Shown here in pieces: positions 47,878-59,145 of a stretch of DNA of 64,000 nucleotides (position 1 is the stretch's first letter; each line of letters begins with the position of its first letter). Origin of the DNA: Montifringilla adamsi (Eukaryota > Chordata > Aves > Passeriformes > Passeridae); the NCBI GenBank assembly GCA_017590115.1, contig JAGGNK010010892.1, positions 4,330,813-4,394,812 of the forward strand, read 5' to 3'. Under the pieces are notes generated by a model, which was not told where the DNA came from, ran no database searches, and saw nothing but the letters and a program-made list of their open reading frames with translations. The translations under genes were made by a program, and so were the position numbers.

Positions 47878-48520
47878 AGGGTCACAGAATTGTTTGGGTT
47901 CAAAAGGACCTTAAAGCTCACCTCATTCCACCCCTGCCATGCGCAGGGACAACTTCCACTAGCCCAGGTTGTGGAAGGTGACCCTGCCTGGCCAGCCTGG
48001 CCTTGGACACTTCCAGGGATTCAGGGGCAGCCACAGCTGCTCTGGGCACCCTGTGCCAGGGCCTGCCCACCCTCTCAGGGAGGAATTTCTTCCTAATATT
48101 CCACCTAACCCTGCCCTCTGGCAGTGGGAGCCATTCCCTGTGTCTTGTCCCTCCATCCCTTGTCCCCAGTCCCTCTCCAGCTCTCCTGGAGCCCCTTTAG
48201 GCCCTGGAAGTGCTCTGAGCTCTCCCTGGATCCTTCTCTTCTCCAGGTGAGCCCCCCCAGCTCTCCCAGCCTGGCTCAGAGCAGAGGGGCTCCAGCCCTT
48301 GGAGCATCTCAGTGCCTTCCTCTGAACTCCTTCCAGCACCTCCACGTCCTCCTCACACTGGGGGCCTCTGGTGGGTGCAGCACTGCAGGTGGAGTCTGAG
48401 GAGAGCAGTGAAGGGGCAGAAGCCCCTGGCTGTCCCTGCTGCCCCTGCTGTGGGATGAGCCCAGAGGGATGGGGAGGGGAGCACCAGGGGCTGTTTGGGT
48501 GCCGCACTGATCACAGAGTG
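47878..48520 (-). repeat. CR1 LINE 3' fragment, long
   Basis: Antisense CR1 from the tail 'gggtcacagaattgtttggg' through 'ctgctctgggcaccctgtgc', 'gggaggaatttcttcctaata' and 'tctccagctctcctggagccc' to 'cagcacctccacgtcctcctc' and beyond, to about 48520. It shows a small rearrangement near 47965-47985 ('ggttgtggaaggtgaccctg') relative to other copies. Confidence 0.9.
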
Positions 48521-49317
48521 TCCCTGTGCTCTGTGATAAAGACTGAAGGCTGTGAAGGTCACTGTGCTCTGATGAGCCTGTTTGCCATCCCACTGGGGAC
48601 TTTGCATTTTGGAAATAGGCTCTGTTATTGGCCTCGCTGCTTTATCAGTCAGAGTTAAACCTTGCTGCCTTCCATTAGAGGGTTTTGAAATATATAATTT
48701 TCAATTGACTGGTACAGGGTAAATTGCCCCCATTCTCTCTGCCAATAACTTTAAGATTCATGAAGAATTTATCAGTACATTTAACACTTCCACTGAAACT
48801 CTATTTCGGAGGTTATGGAAATGAGCTACAAATGAAAGTCACAATTCAGAAAGCAGGAAACATGCCTGTGAGTGAGGAAAAAGCTGTCACTGGCATTGTG
48901 AAGAAAGAGAGGTATAAATAGGGCACTGGGTTAGAAAGCAGGAAACCTGCATGCTGTGGGTTTTACTTGGAATTTCTTCTGGTGACCCCAGATAAGATTG
49001 TTAACCCTTGGCTCTGCAGGCAGCTGGATGTGCTCACTCTGGGCTCTGCTCCTGGCTTTTGGGATTGTCTGCATGAGCTGCCTGTTTGAAAGGGGAGCCA
49101 CTCCATCAATCATGGCCCTGTGGTTTTTGTGCTTAGCAAGGATCACTTCACCAAAGAGACTGGATTTCTCAATATTTCCTGTGCAGTCATATTTAGCCTT
49201 GTCCCCAGCACTGCACAGCCTGGGGAGAAGGAGCTCAGGGAGAAGGGTCTGTCCTTGTGAGCAGCCAGGGGAGGCTGGGTGGGGTCACAGCCATGAGGAC
49301 AATTCCTGCTGGAGATG
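48521..49317 (+). other. Intronic DNA, nothing recognised
   Basis: No exon or repeat recognised. It ends at the target duplication of the 392-bp LTR. Confidence 0.4.
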
Positions 49318-49323
49318 AACTTG

Positions 49324-49715
49324 TGTTGATGTGTTCATGGGTCCCAGGACAAGGGAAAAGATTAATCTGAGTCCATATTTCTTAGAAGCCTGATTTATTA
49401 TATGATGATATTATATTATATTAAAAAGTGCTATATTAAAGCTATACTAAAAAAGATACATCAGAAGGCTAGGAAAGGAATGAATAACAAAAACTCGTGA
49501 CTGCTCAGAGCCTCAACACAGCTGGACCATGATTGGTCATCAAATAAAAACAATTCACATGAGACCAATCAAAGATGCACCTGTTGGTAAACCATCTCCA
49601 GACCACATTCCACAGCCATCAGATAGTTATTGTTTACATTTCTTTTTTGAGGCTTCTCAGCTTCTCAGGAGAAAAATCGTAGCAAAAGGATTTTTCATAA
49701 AATATCACAGTGACA
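49324..49715 (-). mobile_element. Solo LTR of an endogenous retrovirus (ERVK-like), with target duplication
   Basis: 392 bp, starting TGTCACTGTGATA and ending ...ACATCAACA on the minus strand. Exact 6-bp direct repeats aacttg flank it at 49318-49323 and 49716-49721. An AATAAA signal is on the minus strand at about 49390-49396. It resembles a LTR family I know as common in songbird genomes. No gag, pol or env beside it, so it arose by LTR-LTR recombination. The intact ends and duplication suggest a fairly young insertion. Confidence 0.9.
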
Positions 49716-49721
49716 AACTTG

Positions 49722-50221
49722 CTGCAGTCCATGACCACAACTTCGTGTTGATGGAGAAGGTGAAATAAACACTGCAAACCAAGAGGGACTTTTCTTATCT
49801 CCATGATGGGCTCAAGAGGAGCCTCCCACGTGAGCCATGGGTGTCCCCATGGCCTGCAGCCTCCTCAGGACCGAGCAGAAATGGCTCCAGTGACCAGGCT
49901 GTGTCCTGGGAGATGCAAAATTCCAGTTTCCAGGACAGGACAGGTTTCTGCCCAAAACATGCTGTGGTGTTTCAGCCTCCTCCCAGCACTGCTAAGTGTG
50001 TAGTGTATCTACAGAACATGGTCTGGTGCTTGTTACATCCTCCAGTACAATTTTAATAAAGTGTTTGGGGTTTTTTCCAGCATACACCAGATATGCTGGT
50101 AGTCTGGGGAGCCAAGGTGGGCAGCTAGAATGGGAAAGACACAGAGACAGGAGGGATTATTGCCACTAAATAAGGCACTGTGCAGGATCCCACCCCAGCG
50201 AGGTGCAGGGATGTGCATTGC
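49722..50221 (+). other. Intronic DNA, nothing recognised
   Basis: Unique-looking spacer between the solo LTR and a CR1 fragment. Confidence 0.4.
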
Positions 50222-50665
50222 ATCATAGAATCACACAATGGTTGGGCTTGGAAGGGACATTTAAAGGTCACCTAGGCCACTTCCCTGCCATGGGCACCTT
50301 CCACAAGACCAGGCTGCTTGGAGCTCCATACAATCTGGCCATGAATACTTAGGGTTGAAGGGTTGGGGCATCTTTATTCTCTCTAGGCAACCAGTGTTGT
50401 ACCACCCTCACTGTAAAAAAATTTTCTAATGTCTTATCTAAAATGACCCTGTGGCAGTGGGAAGCCATTCCCTGTGTCCTGTCCCTCCATCCCTTTTCCA
50501 AAGTCTCTCTCCAGCTCTCCTGGAGCACCTTCAGGCTCTGAGGTCTCCCCTGAGTCTTCTGCAGGTGAACACCCCCAGCTCTCCCAGCCTGGCTCAAGAG
50601 CAGAGGGGCTCCAGCCCTCAGAGTATCTTGGTGTCCCCCTCAGGGGAGATGTGGCTGTAAGAACA
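50222..50665 (-). repeat. CR1 LINE 3' fragment, diverged
   Basis: Antisense CR1: tail 'catagaatcacacaatggtt', then 'gggcttggaagggacatttaaagg', then 'ggcagtgggaagccattccctg', 'gctctcctggagcacc' and 'acccccagctctcccagcctgg'. The middle (50335-50450) is strongly diverged from the other copies. Confidence 0.88.
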
Positions 50666-53480
50666 GCCATCCCATCGTGGTGTTTAGTGCCTTAAAATCC
50701 ATACTGAGACAAAACTGCTCCTGTGAGAAGGGGCCTGGCCTCTCTGACAGCTCTGCTTTCAGTTCCTGGGCTGGCAGCTCCAGAGCCTGTGCAGGTCAAG
50801 GGGTCGTGCTGGCCTTAAATAAAATGGCAAGTGCCTATGATAGTTCTGCCTGTTACTAGTGGTAAATTTGGCCTAGGGAGTTATTTCAGGCTTGTGCAGC
50901 CTAAAATTTTCTCACAGCCTGAAATCACAACTCCAATAGCAATAATAAGCTCCAATTGCTGCCATCCCTGCGTGCTCTGTAATAAACAAATGGTGCTTCC
51001 CTGGAGGTGTCACCCTGGCAGTGCTGGTGCCCAGGAGTGCTTCTCTCTTGGATGAAATTCAGGAGTCAGGATGTTTCCCGTGCACCTCCTGCTCCTGGAG
51101 CAGCTGGGAGCAGTAGGTATATTTTAACCTTTGCTCAAAGGTTAAAACAAAAAGGATCAGCTCTTGCAAGCTAAGTCTGAATCCTCCAAGAAGGATTCCC
51201 CATGTTTCTTATTCTTTGACGTCCCTTGTCCCCAACACCATCTGGCTGTGAATCCCAGTGCTTTCACAGGGACATTCCTGGTGCCAAACCTGTGAACTGG
51301 TGAATCACTTTCCTGCCTTTGACTACAGTGAAACCCCCAGACCTGAGCATATTTGGGAAAGGATTTGCCCTGCCTGCATGGCCCTTTGCAGAAACTGGTG
51401 GGGACAGAGCAGTCACACCTCTGTGCAAGCAAAAGCAGAATTTGTGCTGTCCCTGGAGCACACAAACATTTGCTCTGTGGGCTCTGCTCCTCCCTCTGCA
51501 CAGGTTGTTTTGTTTCCTGTGGTGTCTGTGCTGCTGTTGAGGCAGTTCCACGAACCTCCTGTTTCTCCTAGGGCTTGTTTTCGTGGCAGGTGTTTGCTGT
51601 GATAAAATATTGATGGGGAGGAGGAAGGAAAGCTCTGTGGCCCTGCCTCTTGTAATTTTTCAGGTGGGAGGTACAAAAAGGGTGACATGGTGATTTAAAA
51701 ATCAACCAAGGTCAAGATGGAGAGTCTGAGTGTGTGGAATTTGAATATAGCTGGGTTTTGGTGTAGCTCAGGATAACTCTGTTAAATGCCTGCCTTTGCC
51801 AGAAGTGGAAGCTGGATTCTGGCAGGTCTGGCCATGGCCAGAGGGGCAGGGGGGCAGATGCAGGGAGGTGTCCTGCCATGATTTGGGGTGTCCAGCAGCA
51901 TGTGCCAACCTGGATGTCCCAACAGCTGGTCCCCAAATGCCCCAAAATGCAGCGTGATCCAGCTCTTGCTGTCTTTGTTGATGTCACCAAACTGTAAGAA
52001 AACCTGCAAAGGCAGCCTAAAAACCAATGGGGTCTGATAGCAGAGCAGCTCCTGACCTCTGGCCTGCCTGGATCCTTCCAGGAGGAGACTCCAGTGTGGT
52101 GCCAGCCCATGGCACGTGCTGGGCACAGGCTGAGCCCCAGCCGGGGTGCCTGCCTGTGGCAGAGGGGCTGGCACAGGGGGCTGTGTTGCAGCATCCCCTG
52201 TTTGGCAGCTGGGCTGAGGGAATGAGCTGCTTTGCACCCCTGTAGGACCCACTCCTGATGGGGAGGGGAGACTCGTGGGGCTGGGAGGAGAAGCTGCATT
52301 AATTTCCCTTCAGACTGATTACATTGCTGCTTTTGTGCTCTTGCCCAACCCTCTCCTGCCGTTTCTTCCTGCCTGCTCTTCCTGCCAGTTCTGATTTTCT
52401 GCCCCAGCAGGCTGAGGCTTCCCCAGCTGTAAGTAAAGGTGAAGCACAGTGTGTATAAAGTGGTTTTGTATTGGACAGAGATGCTGAGTATTTAATAACC
52501 AACCTGGAACCTGCAAGCAGGAGAGGTTCTCCCCTGCATTGCACGTGGCAGGCTGGGCAGGTAGGACCTTGCTCCATCACATTTCTGTTTCTTTCTGTGA
52601 GTAAATATGTTGGATGATCCTGTTCCCTTCTCAAGAAAGAACAAACCCTGATGCCTCTGGACCTGTTTTGTGGGGTATTGAGAAACATCAGTGTGAACAT
52701 GGTGAAATCAGGAATGAAGGGAAGAAATCCAGATGAGACCAGTGTGAGGATGGAGAGTTTCCTCTGGCAGTGGAGATGGGACCTTGCTGCACCAAATGCA
52801 AGACTGAATGGGGTTTTGAGGAGCTGTGGAAAAGTTGCACACAGCAGGGTGCCCTCCAGTGAGACCAGTAAAGCTCACTGGGTGGCTGTTCCCTGCCCAC
52901 CCAGTGCAGGGCTCAGCAGCCTGGCCTTTGGTGTTTTATTTTTAATACAGATCTGAAAATAAAACCTGCTTTTGTCTTAATTGAAACAAAAACAGGAGGT
53001 GAGTGCCCCAGAATTTCACAGTGTACAAGCTTGAAGTGGCTGTGGTTTTTGTTTCTAGCTGCTCATAACTATCTGATGAACCGTTTCTGTTGGGTTTCTT
53101 TTCTATTTTTTTTTCCTTTTTCTATTTTCCCTGCATGAAGAACGGCTGAATTTTTTTCCTGGCCTGTTTGTAACTCTGCTGTTCCCAGCTTTTGCCATTA
53201 GCAGCTGTGTTCATCCTGGGTGCAAGCGAGTGTGCCCCAAATCCACATGCACGTGCCAGGTCTGAATGTGACCTCCAGGGAGGACTCTAAATGACTCTAA
53301 AAGCCTTTCTGCAGCAGTGCAGGTGCAACACACCATGAATTTGCTGTTAGCTCTGACTGATGGCAACAACATGAGCTGTAGGGTGAGGGCTGCAGTGCCT
53401 GATCAGCTGCACTGGAATTCCCAAGTGCCAGTGGGTGTAAAGTACCTCCACATGGGAATAAGGTACTGTCCACTCCTCTG
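50666..53480 (+). other. Intronic DNA
   Basis: 2.8 kb without a recognised repeat or exon. Open frames of up to 195 codons on the minus strand (51712-52299) have no recognisable domain. Confidence 0.4.
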
Positions 53481-54079
53481 TGTCCTGGTTTTGGCTGGGA
53501 CACAGTTAATTTGCTTCTTAGCAGCACAAAACAGTGCTGTGCTTTGGGTTCAGTGTGCCTGTGATGCTGATAACACACTGATGTTTTAGTTGTTGCTAAG
53601 CAGTGCTTACCTAAATTAAAGACTTTGTAGTTTCCCAGGCTCTGCCAGTGAGGGAGAATGGCCAGGACAAGTGACCCAGACTGGCCAGGGGGATATTCCA
53701 CACCACAGGCCATCATGCCCAGTGCAGAAATTGGGAGCAAGTTGGCCAGGAGGGACCAGTTGCACTGGGCACTGGCCAGCAGGTGACAAATGACAGTATT
53801 GGGCATCACTTGTCTTTCTTGGCTTTCGTTCCTTTCTCTTTCTCTTTCTCTCTCTCTCTCCTGTTCATTGCAATTATTATTATAATTATTATTATTGTTA
53901 TTGTTATTATTATTATTACTATTACTATTAAATTTTGCTTCATTTCAATTATTAAACTGTCCTTATCTCAACCCACAGGTTTTACTTCTTTCTGATCCTC
54001 CTCCCCATCCCACTGGGAAGGGGCAGTGAGGTGGCAGCTTCCAGGTGCTGAGTGTTCTCTGGGGTTAAATCACCACACA
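53481..54079 (+). mobile_element. ERVL-type solo LTR
   Basis: It starts 'tgtcctggttttggctggga', then 'cacagttaattt', and ends near 'ggggttaaatcaccacaca'. Inside are 'gataacacactgatgtttta', then 'gttgttgctaag', and the polyadenylation block 'tattaaactgtccttatctc' then 'aaccca'. These are hallmarks of the avian ERVL LTR known from chicken and other birds. It lies sense to TOX2. No internal viral genes and no clear target duplication are visible. Its 3' half contains expanded TC and ATT microsatellites (53821-53936) that replace the usual sequence. Confidence 0.88.
53821..53936 (+). repeat. (TTTCTC)n, (TC)n and (ATT)n microsatellites inside the LTR
   Basis: A pyrimidine run with TC units (53824-53861) is followed by ATT/GTT/ACT triplets (53873-53934). 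Confidence 0.92.
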
Positions 54080-54902
54080 CCTGCCTGCCACTAAATATCT
54101 GCTGAGTTAAATAAATGTTCACTCACTCTTAGTACTAAGGAGAGACAGACCTGTGCTCACTTCAAAGGGACAGCCAGTAACTGATCCATGAGTTTGGGGT
54201 TTGGTTCTGGTCATTACAGTGAACACTTCTGCTTCACAGGTTTTTTTCTTCATTTCTATGTTCCTTTGGACTTGTTGTTCCTGTTCCTTGTCACTCATGG
54301 GCTGTGCTGCCCAGGGACTGCTAAAACCCAGCAAGGTCTTATCAGAGCTGATCCCCAGAGCTGTTTCAGCCTTTTGCAGTTCTAGGCAATATGTGGCTTT
54401 AATTTGTCATTATCCAGACACCTTCCTATGTGGGAAGTTTGGGCTTTTTTAAGCCTTCCCAAAACAAGGGTTCTTTCCAAAGAGAAGGTATTGAACTAAT
54501 GGGCCTGACCAGCTGCAGCAGATCCTACAGTGCAGGATTCTTTGAAACCAGACTGATGTGACTGCTTGGCTAAGTCAGCATGTGGGAATGGAGAGGAAAT
54601 GCTGGAGCAGGGAGGAAGATCTGGTTGGAAAATGGGAGACACTTATTCTCTCCAATATTCTGCTATTAAATGATAACAAGATGATGCCCTTAACTGGAAG
54701 CAAGGGAAATGCAACAAATATTTACCTGGTTGCAAACCTAGATCTTCTGCAGAAAGAAGATCAACAGCTTTTGGGGAGTGAAATTCCAGCTGGTTTTTAG
54801 TTCTGTCTTCCTTGCACAGTCTCAAAGTCACAATACCCAACTACCAGCTTGATAAACCATGGATTAAAAATACCAAAGTCCTGTCTACACCTTTGAATCT
54901 GG
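54080..54902 (+). other. Intronic DNA, nothing recognised
   Basis: No exon or repeat recognised. Confidence 0.4.
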
Positions 54903-55160
54903 TATCAGAGAATCACAGAATGGCTTGAGCTTGAAGAAACCTTGAAGAGCATCTGGTTCCACCCTGCTGCCATGGGCAAGGACACCTTCCATTGTTCCAG
55001 GGTGCTCCAGCCCCTGTCCAGCCTGGCCTTGGGCACTGCCAGGGATCCACGAGCAGCTACAGCTTCTCTGAGCACCCTGTGCCAGGGCCTCCCCACTCTC
55101 TGAGTAAAGAATTTCCTCCTTATATGTAATCTAAATCTCTTCTCTTTCATTTAAAAACCA
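54903..55160 (-). repeat. CR1 LINE 3' fragment
   Basis: Antisense tail: 'agagaatcacagaatggctt', 'ctgccatgggcaaggacacc', 'ttgggcactgccagggatcc' and 'aagaatttcctccttatatg'. Confidence 0.9.
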
Positions 55161-57884
55161 TATTGCCAGCAAGTGATGGAGCACAGACTCACAGCTTAAT
55201 ATTTCCAGCACTTGGTTGTGGTTTCTGCATTGTTCTGCTGGGAGCGTGCTCAGTGTTGATCATAATTTGTGGCTGGCATTGAAAGAGGCTCAGGAAGGAG
55301 CTGGTGGTGGAGAGCAGAGCCAGGGAGCTCGCCTCTGCAGGTGGCCATGTCCTCACAACACGGGGACCTCTCTGTCCTGCCCTGTGCCCGAGCCAGCTCA
55401 GCCCTGGGGCAGTGTGCTGGGCTGGGCTGACTCTGCTCTCCCAAAGAGATGCCAGCCCCCTCTGTCACTGGCATCTCCTTACAAAGAGCCACAGCTACGC
55501 CTCATCAGATAAGCAGGAGAACATTTCTGATAAAGATATGAAGACAAAGTCCCTTAGATAAGATGTGTGTGAATTAGGAGGCCTCTAATAGCTTGTTCTT
55601 AGAGGTTTGCTGATGCAAGGCAGAGTCCTTGTGCTCAGCCCGGTGGCAGATGTCAGCTGAAGGATGTGCTGAGTTACTCTAGGTCCCTGTGCCAGCACAA
55701 CTGGCCAGACCTGGCATCCTGGGCAAGCTCCCTGTGCCACTGATTCCCCTGGCTGTTCACAAGCTGGGTGGCAATGGGCTGTGTTTCAGAGCGATGCCCT
55801 CGAGGTGTTGTTTGAGGAGCAGTCTGTGTGCCTTGCAGCCTGCTGGATGTTTGCAGGCAGTTTGGCGTGGTTATTTATTGGTTTTCCTGGGGCTTGTGCA
55901 CAGCTGAGCAAACGAATGCTCGTTCCTTGGAGGGTGTTTGCACGAAGCACCTTGGAGCCAGCTTGAACAAGCAGCCTCAGCCTTGCTCTGCATCCTGTCA
56001 GCTGTGCTGGGCTGCACCAGGACAGGGGAAAGCAAAGTCCCTTTCTGCAAAGGAGAGTGGAAAAAATAGCTGTCTCATTAATAAGTCAATTGGCAATTGA
56101 TGTAATTTTTGAACTTTCTTTAATGTAATTTTTAAACCTTTTTTGTAATGTAATGTAATTTTTAAACTTTCTTTGAAGGCTCCTGACACAGATTACCACT
56201 CTGTAGCCCTGCCTGTTTTGGTCAGAGGTGTTGCTGCCATGTGCCCTGAGCTGGGTCGTGGCTGTTCCCCCTGGCCAGCTCGGGATGTGGGGTCAGCCCT
56301 GCCAGCTGTGGCAGGTCCCACCTGGGGCATCCTCCCACCCCTGGGAGCAGGGCCTGCATGTGCTGGCCCCATACATTTTTGTAAATGGAAATACTATTTA
56401 TTACAGAAAACAAGAAAGTGAAAGATATTTAGGAGTCGTAAGGCCATCAAATTATGTAATGGTCACCAAATGTTTGAGCATGTACCTTGTGGTGAGTCCC
56501 ACCTCCCTCACAGCCGCAGAGATCTGTCTGCCTGACACAGCTCTGCTCTCCTCAGTCACAAACAACTCATCGTTCTTGTTCAAAGCTTCCCTTCCCCTGC
56601 TCCTGGGGCACAGTGGGAGTCCCTGTACCCTGCTGGGGTGTTCAGTGAGAGCCCTGGCATGAGCTCCGTGCCCTGCAGCCCATGGTGCAGAACCACACTG
56701 TCGGCGTGCGGTTTTGTTCTTGTGTTCTCTCTCTCTCAGTGGGAAGGATGCACCCTGTGAGAGGGGCCAGGGTGCAGCACCTTCATTGTTCTGGCCACCA
56801 CACACCCCAACCACCCCAAGTCATCACTTGCAGATCGTTATCCTGTGCTTCTGTCACGTCCTGTAACCACCTGCCTCTTCCGACGGCAGCAGCAGGGCGA
56901 GACCTGCCAGAGCAGGGCAGTGGCTTCCCAAAGACACAGGGTTTGAGGGCTTAAACACAATTAGCTTTGGTTCTTCTGTGTGCCACATGGCTCTGGTCCA
57001 GTGTGGGACTCAGAGGGCAGCAGCCCCCCCCAGCTGGGCAGAGTTTCAGTGTTGATTTAAGCCTTTCCATCAGGCGCAAGGCATTTGCTGTGATCCTGTG
57101 AATTTAAGAAACTTTTGGAGTGATTGCTGCCACGTTAGGATAACAGCATCCCCTTGGGCAGGCAGATCAGCATCCACCCCAGGAGTGGCAGTGGAAGGAG
57201 GGCACCCTGAATGAAATGATCCCTGAATGTCTGAGCAGAGATGAATGAAATGATGCTAAAAGCCATGGGAGGGGGCTCAGTGCTGAGCGTGGGGGATCCT
57301 CCCTGGCTGGGCCTCAGGTGAGCTCCTGGCAGGATGAGCAGGGCTCTGTGTCTGTTAGCAAAGCCTACAAAGAGCACATGTATTATTTATGCAGCCCGGA
57401 TCCTGGTGTGACGGCACAAAAGCTAAAATGACAGTAATTAGAATGGATCTGCACTCAGTGACCCAGGGAAAAGGGAAAACCTGGGAGGATAATCGTGAGT
57501 GAGAGAGGCAACACACACCACAAAACAGTGATGCTTACAATCTGAATGGGGAAACAAGCTCCTAAAGCAAACTAGCTCCTGGAGATCCCATTAATGCTGA
57601 CAAATATCCAGCTCCAGGATTCGGGGAGTATCACAGTGAACATCTGTTCAGGTAAATAATGAGGGTGAATCCAGTTGCTGTTTGGAAACGCTGCCTGCTC
57701 CCCTGCTTGAGGTGAGCCTGTTAATGTTCTCTGCCTGGTAAAAGCACCTGTGCTCGTTACAGTGCTAACAATTATAATCTTCTCTGTGCTGGGGGATTAG
57801 GGAACACCTGGCTCCCACAGTCACTGCAGATCCGAGGGAGGATAACGCCGCCCCTCGTATTAGGGATGATGGATTGCCAGAGGA
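55161..57884 (+). other. Intronic DNA with a small minisatellite
   Basis: No exon or CR1 recognised. A degenerate short tandem repeat is at 56098-56180. The piece 57360-57880 is repeat-free and even in texture. Confidence 0.4.
56098..56180 (+). repeat. Degenerate tandem repeat
   Basis: Three copies of a unit close to tgtaatttttaaactttctt, of 22-30 bp, with a small (TGTAA)n expansion between copies 2 and 3. Confidence 0.8.
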
Positions 57885-58110
57885 GAGCTGGGAGTGGTTT
57901 TAAACTAAAAGAGGAGAGATTTAGATTGAATGTTAGCCCTGGCACAGGTTGCCCAGAGCAGCTGTGGCTGCCCTATCCCTGGAATTGTTCAAAGCCAGCT
58001 TGAACAGGGCCTGGAGCAACCTGGTCTAGTGGAAGGTGTCCCTGCTCGTGGCAACCAGATGAGCTTTGAGGGCCCTTCCAACCCAAACCATCCTGCGACT
58101 CAATGAAAAT
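57885..58110 (+). repeat. CR1 LINE 3' fragment with internal deletion
   Basis: Sense CR1: 'tggttttaaactaaaagagg', then 'agagatttagattg', joined to 'gttagccctggcacaggttgc', 'tccctggaattgttcaaagcc' and 'ggtctagtggaaggtgtccc'. The usual 'aggaagaaattctt' block between the first two motifs is missing. Confidence 0.9.
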
Positions 58111-59014
58111 GGGTGAGATTACAGTAAATTCAAGTCTGGATTCTGTTTTGATATGTTCACTGTTCCAGCTGACTGTTTCAGGTCAGGCTTTAAATCTGAG
58201 CAAATTTTGTCTTCTGATGTCTCCTGAATCTCTCTTGGGTTTGTTTGGTTTTGATAAGAAGGCTCAGCTCACGAGCTGAAGAAGTCCTGAAAGGTCCCCT
58301 CTGAAGACAACTTTGCCCTCAGTTGGCTGGAGAAGTGACTTATTCAGCATCACCATTTTGCAGATATCCAGCATAAATAATTTATAGCCACAAAAACACC
58401 CCTGGAAAAGAGCTCTTCTCATCCAGGAGCGCTGGAAGCATCACACTGGCTTTGGGCATGGCAGCCCTGTGGACTCTGAGGTTTTCTGGTTTCCTTCCCT
58501 TTGAGTTTTGTGAAGACAAGTGGAGGAGCATCAGCCTAGTGACTCCAACAGGACGTGTGGGATCGTGTGTGCCTTTGGAGAGCAGCCTCTCCTCCTGCAT
58601 CCCTGGTGACACACCACGTGCCACTGTCCTCTTCAGTACAGGAAAATAAGGACAATTTGGTCCAAGCTGCCTCTTGGCCAGAGAACAAAGCTGTAGCTGG
58701 ATGGGGAGAATGTTCCAGGCTGCTCCACATGCACAGGGAGGGGCAGTTGATCAGGGCTGGGTCAGATGCTGTTCCAGGGCTTTATTCATGTGTGAAGGAG
58801 GTTGGCAGCTCTGTGTGTGAGCCCCGTGGTCCTGCCCTGCACCCTCATGAGCAATGTGAACATTTTTGGGACAAAACCTGATGCTTTTCAGGGTGCCAGT
58901 GAGAACAGGACCACCTGAGCCATCACCCAGAAGTTGACTCCTGTTTCATTTTCTCTGTCATTAATCCCAGTGCTGAGGGGCTCATGGTCCCTCCTTGTCC
59001 ACCCCTGGTGTCTG
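58111..59014 (+). other. Intronic DNA, nothing recognised
   Basis: No exon or repeat recognised. Confidence 0.4.
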
Positions 59015-59145
59015 GGACAGGCCAGTGGGACTTGGGGCAACCCTGGAGAGAGGAAGATGTCCTTGCCTGTGGCAGGGGGTGGAATGAGGTGATCTTTAAG
59101 GTCTCTTCCAACCAAACCTTTCCACAATTATATGATGAACTGTGA
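59015..59145 (+). repeat. CR1 LINE 3' end fragment
   Basis: Sense tail: 'acttggggcaaccctggaga', 'gtccttgcctgtggcaggggg' and 'gatctttaaggtctcttccaa', ending 'ccacaattatatgatg'. Confidence 0.85.

Noticed and set aside
51712..52299. 195-codon minus-strand frame
   Set aside because: No recognisable domain and no matching splice or promoter context. Treated as chance.
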